A stretch of DNA of 64,000 nucleotides from Torymus aiolomorphi (taxonomy: Eukaryota; Arthropoda; Insecta; Hymenoptera; Torymidae). The stretch is from assembly GCA_036365515.1 (NCBI GenBank), contig CM070876.1, forward strand, positions 172,137,978 through 172,201,977, written 5' to 3'. Position 1 is the stretch's first letter. The number at the start of each line of letters is the position of its first letter. The position numbers and the translations under genes are program-made. This document shows, one piece after another, positions 11,668 through 26,080 of the stretch. The notes below the pieces were generated by a model. That model was not told where the DNA came from. It saw only the letters and a program-made list of their open reading frames with translations, and made no database searches.

Positions 11668-13084
11668 ATGGACCCAACGTTTATGAAGCCAGTCCTTGAT
11701 ACTCAAGATTTTAAGACTGAACCTACAAATTATACAACTGGTATGTTTTTATAAAAAGTGCACATATTTTTATTATTGTCAATATCATACGTATTAGAAT
11801 CCTAAAGTGACATCTGAAATTCTTTGTGTAGAAATCAGGCAAATGATGCACGGATTCGGTGATCATTCAGAACCATTGGTTGAAACTGCAAAACTCATAG
11901 AAGAGGTTGTACTGAATCAGATGAGAGGGATTATTCATAAAGCTTGTGAGGTTGCTGACATGAGGGAGAGCCAAACATTATCTGCCGAAGATTTTTTATT
12001 CTTGTTACGGAAAGACAAGATTAAGTTGCAGCGACTTGTCAATTATCTAAGTAAGATATCAGTATTATAAATAAGAATATTATAAAAATCAAAACAATAA
12101 ATTTAACATTCTATTAATTTAATACACGAATTACCTGTAACCATTTTATAAATGCTAATTAATTTTTATTTTTTTAGAACTAAAGGAATTCAAAAATACA
12201 ATGTTCAAATCAATGGATACAGAATCTGTTGACGGGATAACTGCTTTAAATAAAGTAGATGAAAGCGCTAAACTACCCTTTATTAAGTACCTGAACAGTA
12301 TAGATAATACTGGGGAATTACTAAATGACAAATCTTTAGTAGACCATGTAAAATGTAAAAGAAATTCAAGGATAGAAATGATGACAAGAAAGATGGATGA
12401 AGCAAGATACTTAGAATTTAGTAAGGCCAGATGTGCATCATTTGCAAATAGAAACAGGCACAAATTCAGCGATTGGATTGGTTCAAGCGGTAAATTTAAT
12501 ATAAAATTTTTTAAAAATATTTTCTTTTGTACTTTGAATACTGAATATCTGATCAATGTGCTTTCAGGAGACTTTATCATAGCTAAATCAGGTTACACAG
12601 TTTTAGGCTATTTAGCTTATGAAACAGTAGCGCAAATTGTTGACCTTGCATTTTTAGTAAGACACGATCAGAACAAACTTCATGGAGATTCAATAGACAG
12701 ACTGAGCCTTATTTACCCAAACCCCATTACTTATAAGCCATATCAGTATGCGAAAGTAAGTCAATTAATTTAGAAACATGCTAATCTTAAAATAATTAAA
12801 ATAAAATTAACAATTAAAATATATTTTAATTTTTATTCTAATAATTTTGTATAAGTCCATGCTATTTTATTAACAATATTATTATGTTTGAAACAGTTTA
12901 AAAATATAGTAAGAAAAACTAAATAATGAAAATAAATTGATTGCAGCCCATTATGACAAAGCCATTAACACCAGCAGAAGTTCATGAAGCTCTTCGACGT
13001 TACTGGTCCCCTCAATTGGAAATGTCAGGACCTTTCCACAGATGGACATTACGAAAATCACATATGAAGTTTCTGTCGTGTTAA
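11668..13084 (+). CDS. Spt3: Transcription initiation protein SPT3 homologue (SAGA subunit)
   Basis: Exons 11668-11740, 11832-12050, 12178-12489, 12568-12755 and 12947-13084, all GT-AG with matching phases, give 930 nt or 309 aa, close to the usual metazoan SPT3 length of about 310-320. Residues 25-97 form the histone-fold region. The signature runs from EIRQMMHGFGD through LVETAKLIEEVV, ESQTLSAEDFLFLLRKDK and KLQRLVNYL, closely matching SPT3/TAF13-type histone folds. The C-terminal half carries FANRNRHKFSDWIG and ends KPLTPAEVHEALRRYW. SPT3 sits in the SAGA histone acetyltransferase coactivator and contacts TBP at promoters. The gene is tail to tail with WDR91. The segment from exon 4 onward was duplicated, so a broken copy of the last exon lies at 16557-17013. 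The start is the first ATG in exon 1, and phase confirms the exon 1-2 join. Confidence 0.93.
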
Positions 13085-13175
13085 TTAGTTTAAGGTAACT
13101 CTATTAATTTCTCAGTATTGTAATTATTCATCCTTTTACATCTCATTCCACATCTCTCGTGAAATCGAAAGAGGT

Positions 13176-13181
13176 AATAAA
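13176..13181 (+). promoter_or_regulatory. Probable SPT3 polyadenylation signal
   Basis: AATAAA lies 92 bp after the SPT3 stop codon on the same strand, a normal distance for a short 3' UTR. Confidence 0.55.
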
Positions 13182-13330
13182 GAAAACTACAGAAATCAGA
13201 TTTATACTTAAATTAAATTTTTATTTTACTATACGACATATTTGTACATTCTCACTCCATTATTCTTTACTTTTGTTTCTCTTTTGTTTTTACATTATAA
13301 ATTTATACAAATGCTAATTTTATTCCTGTG

Positions 13331-14290
13331 CCTACCATAGCGAGAGTAACGTAGAAACCCGCGCTCTACCCTCCGCTCCACCTGTTATACAAGTTCCCGA
13401 CTGATTATCAGTCGACCAGTAGCAATAAAGCTTACCCTTGTGACCACCCAGCTCTATCAAATTTTTTCGTCACTCACTTTCATCGCTACCTAAAATCTAA
13501 ATTAATGACGAAAAGTGCAAAAACCTACTTCGTAGATATTGCCTCTATTTCCAGTAGGGTTGCAAATGAGGGAAACAATGTGCGAACACTCGTGTTGAAT
13601 CTCCCAGATGGTCTTGCAGTCGCGCGTATCGTGCAGCTGGATGGCGCCGTTGTTGTCGCCGTGGATGAAGTAGCGCTCGTACTTCGAGATCCAGTTGAGC
13701 GCCGTCACCGCCTTGTTCGAGTTCACAGTCAAGGAAGTGAACGCAGCTATACAGTCCTGGAATGGAGTTTTAAGGAAAACTTAAGAAACGTCGACATTAT
13801 TATATCTCTTTTATGCGAGATAGAGATTTTTAGATTGATAGAGTAATGAAGTACAAAAGTGTGTTTACAATTTTATTGTAAGTGATATGTGTTCTTTTAA
13901 AAAAGAATTTATAGTATTATTTTTCTTTTAATAAATTAGAAATTTATGTAACGATGAAGATTTTCATTTTTTGTATTCGATATTTTTCTTCTAATAAATT
14001 AGAAGTTTATAAAACGGTAAAAATTTTTATTTTTTGTATTCGCATTGTTCCTAATTTTTTTCAATTAGCTCTGAGCTACGATAAACTTTCTGTGGTGATG
14101 AAATTGGTGTCCAAATTTTTATGACACTGTTGGCGTCTCCGGTACTCCGGTTGCGACGTAAGAATTACCGCAGGCGTTACTTTTACACTGAATTATGGGC
14201 ATTTTGTGTTCCATGTATTCTTCCTATAACATGAAAATATTAAGTATAACCTCTAAACTTTTTATTTTTATTATCTAAAGGCATTTTAAC
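13331..14290 (-). pseudogene. WDR91 3'-end fragment (duplicated, truncated copy)
   Basis: This segment matches the last three exons of the intact WDR91 at 18348-19684. The exon 8 equivalent lies near 13331-13465, the exon 7 remnant at about 13525-13760 and the exon 6 equivalent near 14090-14228. The exon 7 remnant still encodes [18 protein letters not shown] and [20 protein letters not shown], at roughly 93% nucleotide identity to the parent. About 430 bp of its middle (equivalent to about 18600-19030) are deleted, which removes several WD40 blades. Similarity to the parent locus continues to about 14290 (equivalent to about 19750) and then stops. There is no start exon and no N-terminal half, so it cannot make WDR91. 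It is the left copy of the tandem duplication described under findings. Confidence 0.88.
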
Positions 14291-16089
14291 TCTAATTGAT
14301 CACTCTTCGCCAATCTGACGTAGTAGTCACACTGGGTGAAATTCATTTTGCATCGTGATAAAAACTTGTAGAATGCTAGGAACAACAAAAAATATTTAGT
14401 TAAATTTCATGTCTTCCTTAAAAAGGCTCTATGAATCCGAGATTGAAAATTTAATTTTAAATGTGCAAAAAAAAATTATGGAAAAAAAAACCGTTTGTTG
14501 GTTTTTCTTCGCCTTAGACGCGTTTTTGGCTTTTCTTCGCCTGTAAGTTTTCTTTTTTTCGTACCGCGCGACGATATGTTGTCTATGACCATAAGGCGTG
14601 AACAAAAATTTAGAAGTTTATTATTTTTTTTTTCTCCAAAGAAAAAAACAGGAGATCTAGCACACATGGTATGGTAGGTATTTACACCCCCTATCTTCAT
14701 AAAAAAAATTTTCATAAAAAAATGTCGTTTTTAAGAAAAATGCATTTTTCTAAAAAGTGCATTTTTTAGTAAACACTGCATAACTTATGCATTTTTTCAT
14801 TTTTATGCAAATAACATGCAGGGGATGAAAGAAGGCGTTAAACTGAGTATAACCACGTATAGTTCACTCAAAAGCTTAAAAAACTCGTTAAATGGCAACA
14901 GTTTGATGATGTCCTTGAAAAAGAAAATTTCAAACCTAGGATTTTATAAAAAATTTTTAACATTGCCATCCGGATGCAATTTTAGTGCAATCGAAAAATC
15001 AAAAAATACGTGACGAATCATTTTTAGAAAAGAACAGCAATACTTTGATTCCAAAATGATCGGTGAAGTAGGCGTACTGTGGCTGTTCGATTTGAGATGG
15101 ATTCGGTCATAATAAAGATAATAAGTCTGTTATAAGTGATAAATCTCCTAAAGGAACACCGACGTTTCAAAGATATTCAGTGATCACCCGTTAAAGAACT
15201 CAAGGTAGTAGTGCAATATATGTGCTGCCGGGGAGTTATTAAAAAAAAATTTAAGATAGTCCTCACTAGTCTGTAAAATCTAAAATAATCACGATTACCA
15301 TTAAAGTTGTATGTTTAAAATGGGATCACGTATAAATAAAATCAAGTTACTCAAAATCTAACTGTCACAACTAGGCAATTTTTTTTTAACGAATATGCTA
15401 TATAATCCAGTGTGTGGTTAATCGTATTCACGATTGTACTTCCCGTTGTAGTAATTAAAGAAATAATTCAGTCAATTCTGACGATAAAAATTCAAAACCA
15501 CAAAGGTGTTTCTACAAACGCGCTTTGCACTGTACACTGACATAGACCTCAAAATCAAAATCAGCAGGTCGAAAAACCCCGTATGTTCGGGACACGTTAA
15601 TAAGCGGAGACTTTATTAAATTTATATATTTTATGTATATTTATATGCTAGACTTTTAATATGAGCTTTTAGTACAATCGAAGCGTTCTCATAGACGGCA
15701 GAACGAGGAATGGATCGTTCTCTTTTTCGCTCGAGCTCCAAACGACTCCGTAATGTAGCAACACGTTTCAATTATGTTTAGAATCTTTTAGTTATATATA
15801 CTTTGTAATATTCCCCGTTTGCCAATGTTTACCGTGTCGTGGTCCTTCCTTTTATCGGCAAAGTCGGAAAAGGATAAGATGTGTCCTCGAAAACCAAACA
15901 TTTTCGCGATCACGGCTTATTAGCAGAGAATATAGAAAATATATTATCTTTTGTTCTATATTCTCTGTTATTAGCGCGTTTTAACCTCTGCGTTAACCGC
16001 TAAGGGGGGAAATTACAGATAATTTTGTTATGTTATGTTATTAAAAAATGCTATACTACAATGCCCTTTAAGAACCAGAACCAAAAAGA

Positions 16090-16160
<71 letters not shown>

Positions 16161-16171
16161 CGTGCGTGTGT

Positions 16172-16205
<34 letters not shown>

Positions 16206-16556
16206 ATGTGTGTTGTAATTTATAAACATACAAACAGTAATATTTATTATAATGATTCATTTTATTGAGATTCTGGAACACCTTAGATGATATTAAATGC
16301 AAATTAGCATTTGATTAAGGGGGTGCCATAGTCGTACCGTTACCGACCGAGAAATTCACACAGTTTCAAGCTGATTAAAAATAAACTATACGTAAAATCA
16401 CAAAAAAACAAGAGAACACTTCGCTGCGGTTTTGAACGTTCAATCACCCAGTAAAAGTTTGGAGTCGAAATATCAAGTTGTTTTTGCAAAAACTTCGAAC
16501 GAAAACGAATTTTTTTTTTGTTCAAAGTTTTTGCAAAAAGAGCATATTATTTACTC
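14291..16556. other. Spacer between the two duplicated segments, no gene recognised
   Basis: No coding signal is recognised. The interval holds A/T homopolymer-rich DNA (14460-14800), a perfect short hairpin at about 15924-15969 (agagaatatagaa pairing with ttctatattctct) and a long TG microsatellite at 16101-16212. Confidence 0.5.
16101..16212. repeat. (TG)n microsatellite with CG-interrupted units
   Basis: The tract has about 55 dinucleotide units of TG, interrupted by several CG substitutions around 16157-16187 and one TATG near the 3' end. Open frames across it are artefacts of the repeat. Confidence 0.95.
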
Positions 16557-17013
16557 GAACCCTATTACTTATACCTAAGCCATATTAGTATGCGAAAGTA
16601 AGTCAATTAATTTAAGAACATGTTAATCCTGTCTCTTAAAATAAAATTGACAATAAAAATATATTTTAATTTTTATTCTAACTAGCTATCTCTAAGCGCG
16701 CTTCGCGCGCCGTAATTTTAGCAAAACTTCGCGCCATTTTTGTTTTTGTAACCTAACAACCCATTACTCCCACCAACCAAATCACGAATAAATTGATATC
16801 ATAACAAATCCATCCTTTTTTAAAGATAGGATATTTTTGTATAACTCAATGTTATTTTATAAACAATATTATTATGTTTGAAACAGTTTAAAAATATAGT
16901 AATGAAAACTAAAAAATGAAAATAAATTGACTGCAGCCAATTATGACAAAGCCATTAACACCAGCCGAAGTTCATGAAGTTCAGATTTCACATATGAAGT
17001 TTCTGTCGTGTTA
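16557..17013 (+). pseudogene. SPT3 3'-end fragment (duplicated copy)
   Basis: Bases 16557-16600 match the end of SPT3 exon 4 and its donor site (gcgaaagtaagtcaatta). The last intron follows, interrupted by a 150-bp Helitron, and then exon 5 (from about 16939) with its cag acceptor. Exon 5 has lost an internal stretch: after the equivalent of VHEV the sequence jumps to the terminal SHMKFLSC part, removing about 70 bp. The stop codon is disrupted by a TTA-target element inserted at 17014. The fragment lacks the histone fold and cannot be functional. Together with the WDR91 fragment at 13331 it marks a tandem duplication. Confidence 0.88.
16682..16831 (-). mobile_element. Non-autonomous 150-bp Helitron, defined by an empty site
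   Basis: Read on the minus strand the element begins TCCTATC and ends with the GC hairpin GCGCGCGAAGCGCGC, ten bases and CTAG, inserted between A and T. These are the Helitron hallmarks: 5' TC, 3' hairpin plus CTRR, an A/T target, and no target duplication. The duplicated SPT3 intron at 12835-12850 is the uninterrupted site (ttctaataattttgtata), which confirms both boundaries to within a base or two. Confidence 0.88.
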
Positions 17014-18082
17014 GGCGATGTGAGTGCCACCCGTTACCGACGATTGCAGGGACCTGTTTTTTTCATTATTTTTGCAATTTTAAGAAAATATCGTTCTGAT
17101 ACGTTGTAGTTCATTATCGAACCTACAACGTGTCAGTGGCGGATCCAAGGGGGGGGGGGCGATGGGGGCGACCGCCCCCCCTAAAGACCGCACGCAGACG
17201 GTCGGGAGGAAGCAAGTTGATTATGAAATAAACCCAAATAGCCGGGGGATGTGAGGTCCACGCATATTAGGGAATTACGTAGATGTGCAACAATAAGCAA
17301 GACCATTAATGAAACCATTTTTAAACCCAAGTATGTGGGGGATATGAAGTCCACGCATATAAGGGAGTCACGTAGACATAAAAAAATAAGCCTAACGATT
17401 ATTTAAATAATTTTTAAACCCAAGTAATCGGGGGATATGAGGTCCACGCATATAAGGGAGTCATATAATAGACACGAAAAAATAAGCATAACGATTATTT
17501 AAATAATTTTTAAACACAAGTAGCCGGGAGACGCAAGGTCCACGCATATTAGGGAATTACGTAGACGTGCAACAATAAGCAAGATAATTATTTAAATAAT
17601 TTTTCAACACAAGTAGGCGGGGGATATGAGGTCCACGAATATAAGTGAGTCATTTACATAACACCGTTATATGCGTGGACTTCATATCCCCCGGCTACTT
17701 GGTTTTAAAAATTATTTTAAGAATCGATCGTTTTGCTTATTTTTTCATGTCTACATGACTCCTGTATATGCGTGGACCTCGTATCTCCCGACTACTTGGG
17801 TTTCAAAATTATTTTAATAATCGTTTTACTTATTTTTTCATGTCTACAAGACTCCTTTATTGTTGCACGTCTACGTAATTTCCTTTACATGCGTGGACGC
17901 GTGGACCTCATATCCCCCGCCTACTTGGGTTTAAAAATTGTTGGTTTTTTTCTCACATCACTTCCTCAAAAAAAGGTCATCGGACCTATACCCCAGGACT
18001 GGATCCGCCCCTGCAACGTGTAAAAGAGATTTTTCCTCAAAATTCAAAATTGAATCAGAAAAGCAAGGGGCCTCGCATCGTC
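17014..18082. mobile_element. TTA-flanked MITE hosting a nested hAT element
   Basis: The termini are GGCGATGTGAG and the inverse of AGACGATGCGAGG, an imperfect inverted repeat, flanked by TTA on both sides (17011-17013 and 18083-18085). The duplicate locus at 13079-13100 is the empty site: gtgtta continues almost directly into ggtaactctattaatt. The insertion falls in the SPT3 stop-codon region of the duplicated fragment. Without the nested 888 bp (element plus one target repeat) the host element is only about 180 bp. Confidence 0.78.
17134..18013. mobile_element. Non-autonomous hAT element, 880 bp, with 8-bp target duplication
   Basis: The element starts CAGTGGCGGATCC and ends GGATCCGCCCCTG, an inverted terminal repeat typical of hAT. 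It is flanked by the exact 8-bp direct repeat CAACGTGT (17126-17133 and 18014-18021). The interior is not a transposase gene. It is an array of about eight units of a roughly 90-120-bp motif centred on gggggatatgaggtccacgc, the first five in one orientation and the last three inverted. Confidence 0.92.
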
Positions 18083-18335
18083 TTACGGTAACTCTATTAA
18101 TTTCTCAGTATTGTAATTATTCATCCTTTCATATCTCATTCCACATCTCTCGTAAAATCGAAAGAAGTAATAAGGAAAACCACAGAAATCGGATTTATAC
18201 TTAAATTAAATTTTTATTTTACTATATGACATATTTGCACATTATCACTCAATTATATTTACAAGAACATCAACTTTCATTCTTTACTTTTGTTTCTCTT
18301 TTGTTTTTACATTATGAATTTATACAAATGCTAAT

Positions 18336-18341
18336 TTTATT
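18336..18341 (-). promoter_or_regulatory. Possible WDR91 polyadenylation signal
   Basis: AATAAA on the minus strand lies only 6 bases after the WDR91 stop codon. The position is unusually close, so a more distal signal may be the one used. Confidence 0.35.
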
Positions 18342-18347
18342 CCTATA

Positions 18348-21300
18348 TCATGGCGAGAGTAACGTAGAAACCCGCGCTCTACCCTCCGCTCCACCTGTTA
18401 TACATGTTCCCGACTGATTAGCAGTCGACCAGTCGCAACAAAGTGTTCCCTTGTGACCACCCAGCTCCAAAATCTTTGCTTGTGGGCTTGGTGGCATCTG
18501 AAAAATCAAATTTTTACGTCATTCACTTTCATGGCTACCTAAAAATCTAAGAAAAAGACAAGTAGTGCAAAAACCTACTTTGTAGATATTGCCTCCATTC
18601 TGCGTACAAAGCAGCATGTGCATTCCACTCTGATCGAACGTGAACAGCTTCCCGTGCACCGCGTTCTTCTCTATCTTAATCTTTGTCTCCCATACGACCT
18701 TTCCCGTCTGACTAAGACTCCTCTGGCACAGCTTACCGTCTTCGCTGAGTGCGCAGATATTCGTAAAATCATTGGTCAGCTCGATATCAATCACCGGACT
18801 CGAATGACAATTGAGATTATCAATGATCTCATTCCTCCTCATATCGTGTATGAGCACATTGCCGTTGGACAGTCCGGTGACGAGTAGCTGCCCGTTATGA
18901 TTGAAACTGGAGCACAGGGCAGTGAGGTTCTTTTCCAGTGGCAGAGTGCGTTCAATCTTTCTCGTTTTGATGTTGTAGAGCAGCAGTTTGCCCTCGCCGG
19001 GGTCTGACACCGAGCAGACGAAACTCGAGTCAGTAGGATTGCAAACGAGAGAAACAATGCGTGAACACTCGTGTTGAATCTCCCAGATGGTCTTGCAGTC
19101 ACGCGTGTCGTGCAGCTGGATGGCGCCGTTGTTGTCGCCGTGGATAAAGTAGCGCTCGTTCTTCGAGATCCAGTCGAGCGCTGTCACCGCCTTGTTCGAG
19201 TTCGCCGTCGAGGAAGTGAACGTAGCTACGGTCCTGAAATGGAGTTTTAAGGAAAAATTAAGGAGCATCAAGATTATTATTTCCCTTTTGTGTGAGATAG
19301 AGATTTTTAGATTGATAGACTAATGAAGTACAAAAGTATTTAGAATTTTCTGTGTGATGTATATTCTTTTAAAACAGAATTTATAGCATTATTTTTCTTT
19401 TAGTAAATTATGAGTTTATGAAACGATGAAGATTTTGATTTTTTCTATTCGATATTTTTCTTTTAATAAATTAGAAGTTTATAAATCGGTAAAAATTTGA
19501 ATTTTTTGTATTCGCATTAATCCTAATTTTTTTCAATTAGATCTGAGCTACCATTAACTTACTTTGGTGATGGAATTGGTGTCCAAATTTTTATAACACC
19601 GTCGGCGTCTCCGGTTGCGACGTAAGAACCGCTAGCGTTACTTTTACACTGAATGATAGACGTTTTGTGTTCCGTATATTCTTCCTACAACATGAAAATA
19701 TTAAGTATACCTCTAAAGTTTTTATTTTTATTATCTAAAGACATTTTAAGGAACATCCAAAAAGTTATACAAAATAAAATAATTTTCAATATCCTTACTT
19801 GGCTTAGAAGAATATAACTTCCATCTAATTTATCTTTAGTTCTGGGTTCCCTTGTATCAACAGAAGAATCCCTTTTCCTAGTCAGTCTTGAATCACAGCT
19901 TGTGCTTCTTTTTGCTACAGCCTCTGATTTGCTCAAAGAAGTAATTCTTCCTTTGGTATTAGCTCGCTTAGTTAAATTCGCGTCTGTTTCAGAATATTTT
20001 TTTAAACTACTGGTGGCCTTTCTACTTAAAATTGGACTTGAACCACCTCCTATATTTCTAATAAGGTTCCTTAAAGTTTTAGGATTATCAACTATAGGAG
20101 ATTCTCTGTAAAAAAAAAAAAAAGTAGAACACAGTTTTTATTATTCAAATTCTAGATTTTTATCCAAAATTGGGTTTTAAATTAATAGTACATACTGAGC
20201 AATTATATAAAAATCGTCCATTAAAGGTGGCTGTTGAGGATTTGGACCTGCATTTACATCTAAGATTGAATCAATTTTCACCATTTCACTAAGTCTTTGC
20301 CTCAGCCTCTCATTTTCTTCCTGTAGCCTCCTAATTTTGTTAGTATCTTCATCGATCATTAAAAGTGTTGGCATTGGCATACACTGGAATCAGTATTAAA
20401 AAAGCAATAAATTTTTTATCATTTATGCAAAATATGACATAAATGTTAACATACCTGGAAAATTGTAGCTAAAAAATTATGTAATGAAACCAACATTGTG
20501 TCTTGCCATTGTCTACTAAAATATAATGAAAATGTAGGATTTTCTTCAGGATTTTTTATGAATGGAAGTGCTAAAATAATGAAAAATTTTTTATTTATAA
20601 TTTCATTTTTCATCAACCACCTTTATCAAAATATACATTTTCAAACTTACCAAACCATTCTCTCCATTCGGAATGTCCTTGTAATTCTGAAGTCATTTTT
20701 GTAAAAAATTCTTGAACTCTTTCAGGCTTATTATTAATGACTGCAGTAACGAGGTACATTTTAAGAACCGCATTTTCTAATTTTCGAATGCCAGGTACAA
20801 AGTGGTTTTCCAAACGAGAAAATAATCTAGTATCCAAGTGCCCCCAGAGTTCTCGCAGTGAAACGAGATCATACATGTGTATATATTGCATAAATTGATC
20901 TACAATCTTATCAACCTGAAAATAATTAAAGTAATAACATGTCTTTTCAAATAAATAATTAATAAATTATTTTGCATAAAATTATTTTACAAAAAATAAA
21001 TTAAATATTAAAAAATTTATTGTTTAAGATTTAATGTTATTTTCTATCAAAATCATTGTATTTATTTTAAATTTAAAAACAATATTAGATAAAAGCTTTT
21101 ATGATTGTCAAACATTTCTATCAATTTGTTCAATTGGTTTTTGATATTAGAAACATCTGGACTGATGTTTGTCTTTAATCAAATCTGTGACACATGCATT
21201 TGTCATCACTATATTTTCCTTGATAAAAATGAAATAAAAGTACACAAAAAACACTGTACATACTAGAAAATTTTACTGTTCTTGAATTACACAAATAGTA

Positions 21301-22001
21301 AAACACTGTGCTACTTTATTATCTTTAAAACTTTTGTTCATTGTTTAATCAAATTAACTTTCACAGACAACTATATTCAAATTTAAATTTTCAGTTTTTA
21401 ACAAAAACTTAAATTGAGGTAAAATGTAGAAAAAAAAAATAAGAAGCTCATTGTTTAGTTCTTTGTATCCATTAACTTTCCATTGTTATCCTTGAATCAC
21501 TCAGTTGAGCAGAAAAAGTTCTTTGTTTTGCTCTACTTCCTATCAGTGCCTCCACTATTTCCTCAACTTGCATCTCTATTAAAAATTACCAAACCACCAT
21601 AAAAAAACAAAAAAAAAAAACCCAAATCCTCGGGAAATCCCCCTACGAACAACCGTGTCACCAGGTCTCTGTAAAAACCCTCCCGATCATCAATAATCGA
21701 CTTCCCCAAACAATACCTTGTAAAAAAGCGTGACCATTCACCAACAACTGAAAAAACCACTACACACCCCCTCACGCACTAACTAAAAAACTTTGGCGAA
21801 CACGAAAAACAATCCAATAACTGAGTGCAGGAGAAAGTGCACGAGGGGTCGAACCAAAACAAACGTCACTCGTCCGCTCACCCGGAAGCCTTTCTCCTTC
21901 TCGGCCTTGAGGTCGCCGTCGAAGGCGCGCAGGGTCTGGCTGAAGCCGCGGAACAGCAGGTACTCCTTCACGAGCTCGTCGACGTACTGCACGTGCGACA
22001 T
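18348..22001 (-). CDS. Wdr91: WD repeat-containing protein 91 (endosome maturation factor)
   Basis: Minus-strand exons 22001-21882, 20915-20651, 20570-20455, 20383-20196, 20105-19799, 19684-19563, 19233-18579 and 18497-18348 are all phase-consistent and total 1923 nt or 640 aa. The vertebrate protein is about 100 residues longer. The N-terminus ([20 protein letters not shown], then [15 protein letters not shown] across the first junction) is the conserved WDR91 LisH-like start. A coiled coil follows at about residues 175-200 ([17 protein letters not shown]), then a basic serine/threonine-rich linker (exon 5), then WD40 repeats from about residue 333 to the end ([36 protein letters not shown]). 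WDR91 with WDR81 restrains class III PI3-kinase on early endosomes and acts with Rab7 in early-to-late endosome conversion. The last three exons were duplicated; the truncated copy lies at 13331-14290. Confidence 0.92.
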
Positions 22002-22370
22002 AATTGCTGGACCTCAGCGTCTCCGGACATGGGATACATACACAACAACTCGTGCGCGTCTATGTCCTTATACGCTGCTGCTGCTTCTGCAGCAAAGCAA
22101 CACGCGCGCGCGAGTGGCGTGTGTGTGTATTTTGACAGCAGCCGCCGCGTGTATGTTTTCATCCGACGGCCATGTTTCGCGCACAGTAGTTGTACTAGCA
22201 GCAGATATCGCAAGCGCGTGTTATAGCTCATGGTGGTGGGGAGGGAGACGAGGGGAGTTAAGATGTGGCAACGATGGATATGAGGGGGAGTGGGATATGT
22301 GGCAACGGTGGGGGGATTGTGGCGGGAGATTTGGAAGTGTGGTGGGAGAGCTCATTGTTTGATAAGGTTT
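22002..22370 (-). promoter_or_regulatory. CpG-rich probable promoter of WDR91
   Basis: The sequence immediately upstream of the WDR91 start codon (minus strand) is much richer in G+C and CpG than its surroundings, with repeated GCGCGC and CTGCTGCTG tracts. No TATA box is evident. This suits a housekeeping-type dispersed promoter. The call rests on composition and position only. Confidence 0.45.

Positions 22371-26080
<3,710 letters not shown>

Noticed and set aside
16025..16302. Three open frames over the TG microsatellite on both strands
   Set aside because: They are cysteine-valine or threonine-histidine repeats produced by the dinucleotide tract.
17733..18204. Open frames in the hAT element
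   Set aside because: They run through the internal repeat array and show no transposase motif.
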